From positions 1-26,544 of the IMG/VR virus record IMGVR_UViG_3300020021_000045: a DNA stretch of 26,544 nucleotides. One strand, given 5' to 3'. The notes under the pieces were generated by a model. The model was not told the origin of the DNA. It saw nothing but the letters and a program-made list of their open reading frames with translations, and did no database searches. Positions 23,751 to 26,544 of the stretch are shown here, in pieces. Both the position numbers and the translations under genes were made by a program. The DNA is from a virus. The number at the start of each line of letters is the position of its first letter. Position 1 is the stretch's first letter.

Positions 23751-24332
23751 TTATTTAATTTCTTTAGCGATATTGACAGCTAATTCCACACAAGTACCAT
23801 AAAACAAATTAGCTGGCACACTAACTTTTCTAATTATTTCCTCACCAAAATCTTGATGGCATAATATAAATAATTCTAAATCATTTAAATTTTTATTTTT
23901 ATTGTACCATATTTTTAATTTAGGAATTAAATCATTAAAATATTTTTTAATGTCTCCTAAAATTTCTTGACTCTTAATATTCATTATATTTTTTATTTTA
24001 ATATTTTCTAAACTCCTGCCACGAAAATGATCCCAAATTTCACTTACTTGATCACTCATTCCCGCAATATTTATATTTGATAATGTGGATCCAATTTCTG
24101 TATATCTTCTCTCTTGTTGGGTACCTTCAGCATGAGATAGTTTCTTTGATATTTCGAGTATTAAGTCTAAATCATTAGTCATTTTGTATATTGTTTCATT
24201 TTGTTTATCAGTTAAGTCAAGTAATATTTTACTGTGATTACTAATGATTTTTGCATTATGTGCAAATAAATAAGCGATACAACCGAAAGCACACATTGAA
24301 ACAATAATTAAAATTACAATTACAGTTATCAT
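23751..24332 (-). CDS. Membrane-anchored protein, paralogue A flanking the PAS gene
   Basis: A 193-residue protein, first of the cassette, with GTGAG six bases before ATG. Residues about 2-24 (ITVIVILIIVSMCAFGCIAY) form a membrane helix, followed by a coiled coil (about 30-80, SKILLDLTDKQNETIYKMTN), then a soluble domain: EIWDHFRGRS, an Ile/Lys-rich segment, LKIWYNKNKNLNDLELFIL, CHQDFGEEIIRKVSVP and GTCVELAVNIAKEI. The end aligns with paralogue B. The longer coiled coil distinguishes the two. A copy of the conserved intergenic element lies 13-50 nt before its start codon, so it may control this cassette. Confidence 0.6.
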   Translation of the reverse strand: MITVIVILIIVSMCAFGCIAYLFAHNAKIISNHSKILLDLTDKQNETIYKMTNDLDLILEISKKLSHAEGTQQERRYTEIGSTLSNINIAGMSDQVSEIWDHFRGRSLENIKIKNIMNIKSQEILGDIKKYFNDLIPKLKIWYNKNKNLNDLELFILCHQDFGEEIIRKVSVPANLFYGTCVELAVNIAKEIK

Positions 24333-24339
24333 TTAAATC

Positions 24340-24400
24340 TCACATTAAAAATTTTTACACTTTTGCCGTAATATAAGGTACATAGAAGTGTTTACTTTGA
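24340..24400. promoter_or_regulatory. Conserved intergenic element, copy 2 (promoter candidate)
   Basis: This is the partner of the element at 3380-3440: ATTAAAA, 10 nt, TTTTGCCGTAATATAAG, then GTTTACTTT. It lies just upstream of the minus-strand gene that starts at 24332, overlaps the stop of the Cys-rich peptide gene, and is about 170 nt before the plus-strand endonuclease gene. Direction is not decided by the sequence. Confidence 0.45.
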
Positions 24401-24514
24401 ACAACCACAATCACATGATAATTGGCATTGAGGGCCGCAACTGCAACTATTAGTCTTGAGGAGGGGAATAGATAAGAAAAGCACACATGAGAGTAGGATA
24501 GTTAGTAACTTCAT
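24392..24514 (-). CDS. 40-residue Cys-rich secreted or lipoprotein-like peptide
   Basis: A short frame missed by usual length cut-offs. ATG 24514 has TAGGAG 7 nt upstream and TAA is at 24392-24394. The N-terminus is signal-peptide-like: two residues, MK, then about 17 hydrophobic residues (LLTILLSCVLFLSIPLL). The rest, KTNSCSCGPQCQLSCDCGCS, has six Cys in 15 residues (C24, C26, C30, C34, C36, C38). A Cys at residue 10 lies inside the hydrophobic segment. The Cys spacing resembles a small metal-binding or disulfide-rich peptide. It lies between capsid and cassette genes and is antisense to any plus-strand transcript starting at the nearby element. Function is unknown; the ribosome site and signal-like start make translation plausible. 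Confidence 0.55.
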   Translation of the reverse strand: MKLLTILLSCVLFLSIPLLKTNSCSCGPQCQLSCDCGCSK

Positions 24515-24546
24515 TTCAGAACTCCTAAATTTTTTCGAGGTAAGTC

Positions 24547-25098
24547 ATGACCATGTTTAAAGACGAGAAACGCTGTTCAACTTGTTATCAGTGGAAACAT
24601 ATTAGTGAGTATCGTAAGGCTTCTTCCCGTAAAGATGGACTTGATAGTCAATGTAAACAGTGCATAAAAGAAGACAATGCAAGAAAAGATAAAATTATAA
24701 AAACTATGAAATATTGTCCAACATGTATGAAAACATTACCTATTAATGTGTTTAATAAAGATAGTAATCGTTCTGATGGGTTAATGGCTGTATGTAAAAA
24801 TTGTATGACTATAAATAAGAATCGTAATAGGAGTAATAGTAAAGCAAATTATCAAACTTATGATATATTATTTGCTGAACAAAAAGGTCGTTGTACTATA
24901 TGTTTCAGTGATGTTTTAAATACGGATTCTAAAGATCAACGATTATGCATCGATCACGACCATGAAACAGGTGAAGTAAGAGGTCTCCTTTGTAGAAGAT
25001 GTAACTTAGGTTTGGCTAATTTTAATGACAATATAGACAATCTATATGCAGCTATAGATTATTTAGATGCATATAATGAGAAAAAGAAGTCAAAATAA
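24547..25098 (+). CDS. Recombination endonuclease VII-like protein with two N-terminal zinc knuckles
   Basis: A 183-residue protein with GAGGTAAGTC before ATG, on the strand opposite to the virion genes. The C-terminal domain is endonuclease VII type (T4 gp49 family): GRCTIC (C116, C119), LCIDHDHETGEVRGLLCRRC (D136, H137, D138, H139; C149, C152), then NLGLANF. Both Cys pairs and the DHDH core are intact, so it is probably active on branched or nicked DNA. The N-terminal 90 residues contain two tandem CxxC...CxxC units (CSTC...CKQC and CPTC...CKNC, each with an S.(R)KDGL or NRSDGL link), a common accessory in mobile family members. It inserts between the capsid gene and the membrane cassette and ends at a terminator. 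Confidence 0.9.
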   Translation: MTMFKDEKRCSTCYQWKHISEYRKASSRKDGLDSQCKQCIKEDNARKDKIIKTMKYCPTCMKTLPINVFNKDSNRSDGLMAVCKNCMTINKNRNRSNSKANYQTYDILFAEQKGRCTICFSDVLNTDSKDQRLCIDHDHETGEVRGLLCRRCNLGLANFNDNIDNLYAAIDYLDAYNEKKKSK

Positions 25099-25104
25099 AG
25101 AATA

Positions 25105-25146
25105 AGGAAGATGAGGGATGAAAAATCCCTCATTTCCTAATTTTTT
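25105..25146. terminator. Bidirectional rho-independent terminator
   Basis: A stem ATGAGGGAT (25111-25119), loop GAAAA, ATCCCTCAT (25125-25133) extends through a one-base bulge to AGGAA (25105-25109) pairing TTCCT (25134-25138). It is followed on the plus strand by AATTTTTT, and read on the minus strand by a T-rich stretch. It separates the convergent endonuclease VII-like and capsid genes and can stop both transcripts. This implies that the genes left of it on the minus strand need another promoter or readthrough. Confidence 0.85.
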
Positions 25147-25152
25147 AAAATG

Positions 25153-26544
25153 CTAACCGCATAATAATGTACCAGCGAGCTTCTCAAAGATTGCGATTCC
25201 CATTAATAAGTCAATCGTGACGAGCGTTCCCTGGTTGATTCCCTGGTACGACATCACCACGCGCATTGATAGGTTATTATAGGTAACATTGGCACTTAGA
25301 GCGCCCATGCCCGCGCGAGGCAGGGCTAATGGCCTACTAACAAGCGCTAATGCGTTACGGTGGAACACAAAATTATAGTTACCTGCCGGTCCCACATTAA
25401 CGGCAGCACTATTTGCAATGGTAGCATTTAATGGGCGATCAATACTTATCGACGTACCACTACTTTCAACATCAGTAATGGTATAAACATCGGCATTATT
25501 AGTGCCGAAAGTAACTGGTTGACCGATAACAGGAGCTACAGCCGGTGGAGTAATAGTGATATAATCAGTGTAACCGGCAGCATACCCACCACTGAAATTA
25601 ACAGCACCAGGTGTATAGAGAGTGATAACAGCATCATCGACAACAGCATTACTGATTGGATTGAAAACAGTGATAGAGGTTGGCGTTGAGCCACCAACTG
25701 TTGAAACAACTTGAAGCGGTGTCATATCACCAGCTATAGTTATCCAAGTTCCAGCAGCAATAGCAGCTGAAAGACCATCTACTACAAAAGTTGATGTCCC
25801 AGCAGGATAACCAGCAACAAGATTAACAGCACCAGTAAGTACTGTACCACCCGTTGGAACGTGTGGTTGATTCTGTGCCATTAAAATATTAAGCCCGAAT
25901 TTACGTCCAAGAGATGCTTCACGTAATGCTGTTCCCTGATCACCAACAAAGTGAGCATCAACAAAATTACTATTCTGAAGCATCACTGTTTCAGAGTAAG
26001 GATTAAGAATACAATGTCGATTAAAATCCGTAGGGATTTTATTAACATTTAACTGTTGACGAGCTGCAAGAAGATAATTTGCAGCATTAGATGAAGTCAA
26101 TTGTCCCAATCCACCAACAGCACCACCAGTTGGCTGAAAACGAATAGCTTGACCACTTAATACTTTATCTATCATCGATGCAATAGAGATCACACCGGGT
26201 CGAAGATATTCATCAACCAAATTTTTAAATGATTGAGATTCTTCACCATCCATAATCATAAATGATGTATGAAGGTGCTGATCCAAAGGTACAGGAATAT
26301 TATCAGAGATAGCATTTTGTACTGTAACAGGATCAGAGTCAACTTTACGATAAGCCGTGAATGTACGCGGCTTACGTGTATTAACTACATCACCATATTT
26401 AGCAATGACATTCTCGAAATCTCGATACACAAGATTACCAAGAACCATTGTCTCTTCAAGAATGGCCAAACCTTCATTTGCCCATAATTGAGGAATGAAA
26501 GCTGCATTATCATTAGCGAAGTACTGTTTGAGAGTACGAAAAGA
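25153..26544 (-). CDS. Major capsid protein, P22 coat-like, 5' end off window
   Basis: The frame is open to the right edge, and the residues before the internal TTG at 26469 match the usual start of P22 coat-type proteins (QYFANDNAAFIPQLWANEG, then LAILEETMVLGNLVYRDFEN), so the true start lies beyond 26544. The visible 463 residues include VIAKYGDVVNTRKPRTFTAY, DQHLHTSFMIMDGEESQSF, YLRPGVISIASMIDKVLSGQ and a C-terminal core (VFHRNALALVSRPLALPR, MRVVMSYQGINQGTLVTIDL) typical of the P22 gene 5 coat family. In the middle, two tandem beta modules of about 75 residues are inserted, resembling those of the tail tube paralogues. The gene ends at TAG beside a strong terminator. It forms the icosahedral head shell. 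Confidence 0.9.
   Translation of the reverse strand, partial: SFRTLKQYFANDNAAFIPQLWANEGLAILEETMVLGNLVYRDFENVIAKYGDVVNTRKPRTFTAYRKVDSDPVTVQNAISDNIPVPLDQHLHTSFMIMDGEESQSFKNLVDEYLRPGVISIASMIDKVLSGQAIRFQPTGGAVGGLGQLTSSNAANYLLAARQQLNVNKIPTDFNRHCILNPYSETVMLQNSNFVDAHFVGDQGTALREASLGRKFGLNILMAQNQPHVPTGGTVLTGAVNLVAGYPAGTSTFVVDGLSAAIAAGTWITIAGDMTPLQVVSTVGGSTPTSITVFNPISNAVVDDAVITLYTPGAVNFSGGYAAGYTDYITITPPAVAPVIGQPVTFGTNNADVYTITDVESSGTSISIDRPLNATIANSAAVNVGPAGNYNFVFHRNALALVSRPLALPRAGMGALSANVTYNNLSMRVVMSYQGINQGTLVTIDLLMGIAIFEKLAGTLLCG
25390..25833 (-). other. Two tandem beta modules inserted in the capsid protein
   Basis: Module A (25609-25833) runs TGAVNLVAGYPAG to AVVDDAVITLYTP. Module B (25390-25608) runs GAVNFSGGYAAG to IANSAAVNVGP. 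Both show GAVN..(A/G)GY.AG, a central (T/V).(I/T)(A/F)G, a (V)(Y)T/V-type strand, (S/T)SI(T/S)(V/I) and a final (V/A)..(A/D)AV. They look like immunoglobulin-like or small beta-barrel surface domains of the kind that decorate capsids, but no fold can be proven here. Confidence 0.6.

Overview
This window is part of the structural module of a tailed dsDNA phage (Caudoviricetes) or of a prophage carrying one. It is strongly AT-rich, and most genes have recognisable AGGAG-type ribosome binding sites, so a bacterial host using Shine-Dalgarno initiation is likely. The host cannot be named from the sequence. Almost every virion gene is on the minus strand, so the module reads from right to left. No rRNA, tRNA, CRISPR array or integrase was seen.

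In transcription order: the major capsid protein (P22 coat-like, cut by the right edge, to 25153); a plus-strand endonuclease VII-like gene sharing a bidirectional terminator with it, next to a 40-residue Cys-rich secreted peptide; a cassette of membrane-anchored proteins around a soluble PAS-domain protein (22281-24332); a head-tail junction block (a 244-aa connector-like protein, a 53-aa Zn-finger-like protein, a 150-aa protein); three tandem tail-tube-like paralogues (18547-20840); two small proteins; a tail-assembly-chaperone-like gene with a possible -1 frameshift extension; an HK97 gp10-like protein; a giant tape measure protein of 3925 aa (5094-16871); a conserved phage gene broken by an in-frame TAA (4555-5091); two plus-strand HNH endonuclease genes (3465-4519); two small virion proteins; and a large tip or fibre protein whose C-terminus looks like a clan GH-A glycoside hydrolase and runs off the left edge (1-2319).

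How they work together: a P22-fold coat is paired with a long-tail tape measure, implying a siphovirus. The tube paralogues would polymerise around the tape measure with help from the chaperone. The genes after the tape measure would build the tip and the carbohydrate-active receptor-binding or glycan-degrading apparatus. The HNH and endonuclease VII genes sit on the opposite strand between structural genes and look like mobile intruders. Two of the three insertion points share a conserved intergenic element of about 50 bp.

Most striking observations: three tandem HExxH...E metallopeptidase-like domains in the tape measure (the middle one HQxxH); a PAS protein flanked by two paralogous membrane-anchored proteins; a beta-rich module shared by the capsid protein and the tail-tube paralogues; a tail-tube paralogue that appears to start at AUU; and an in-frame stop in an otherwise intact gene.
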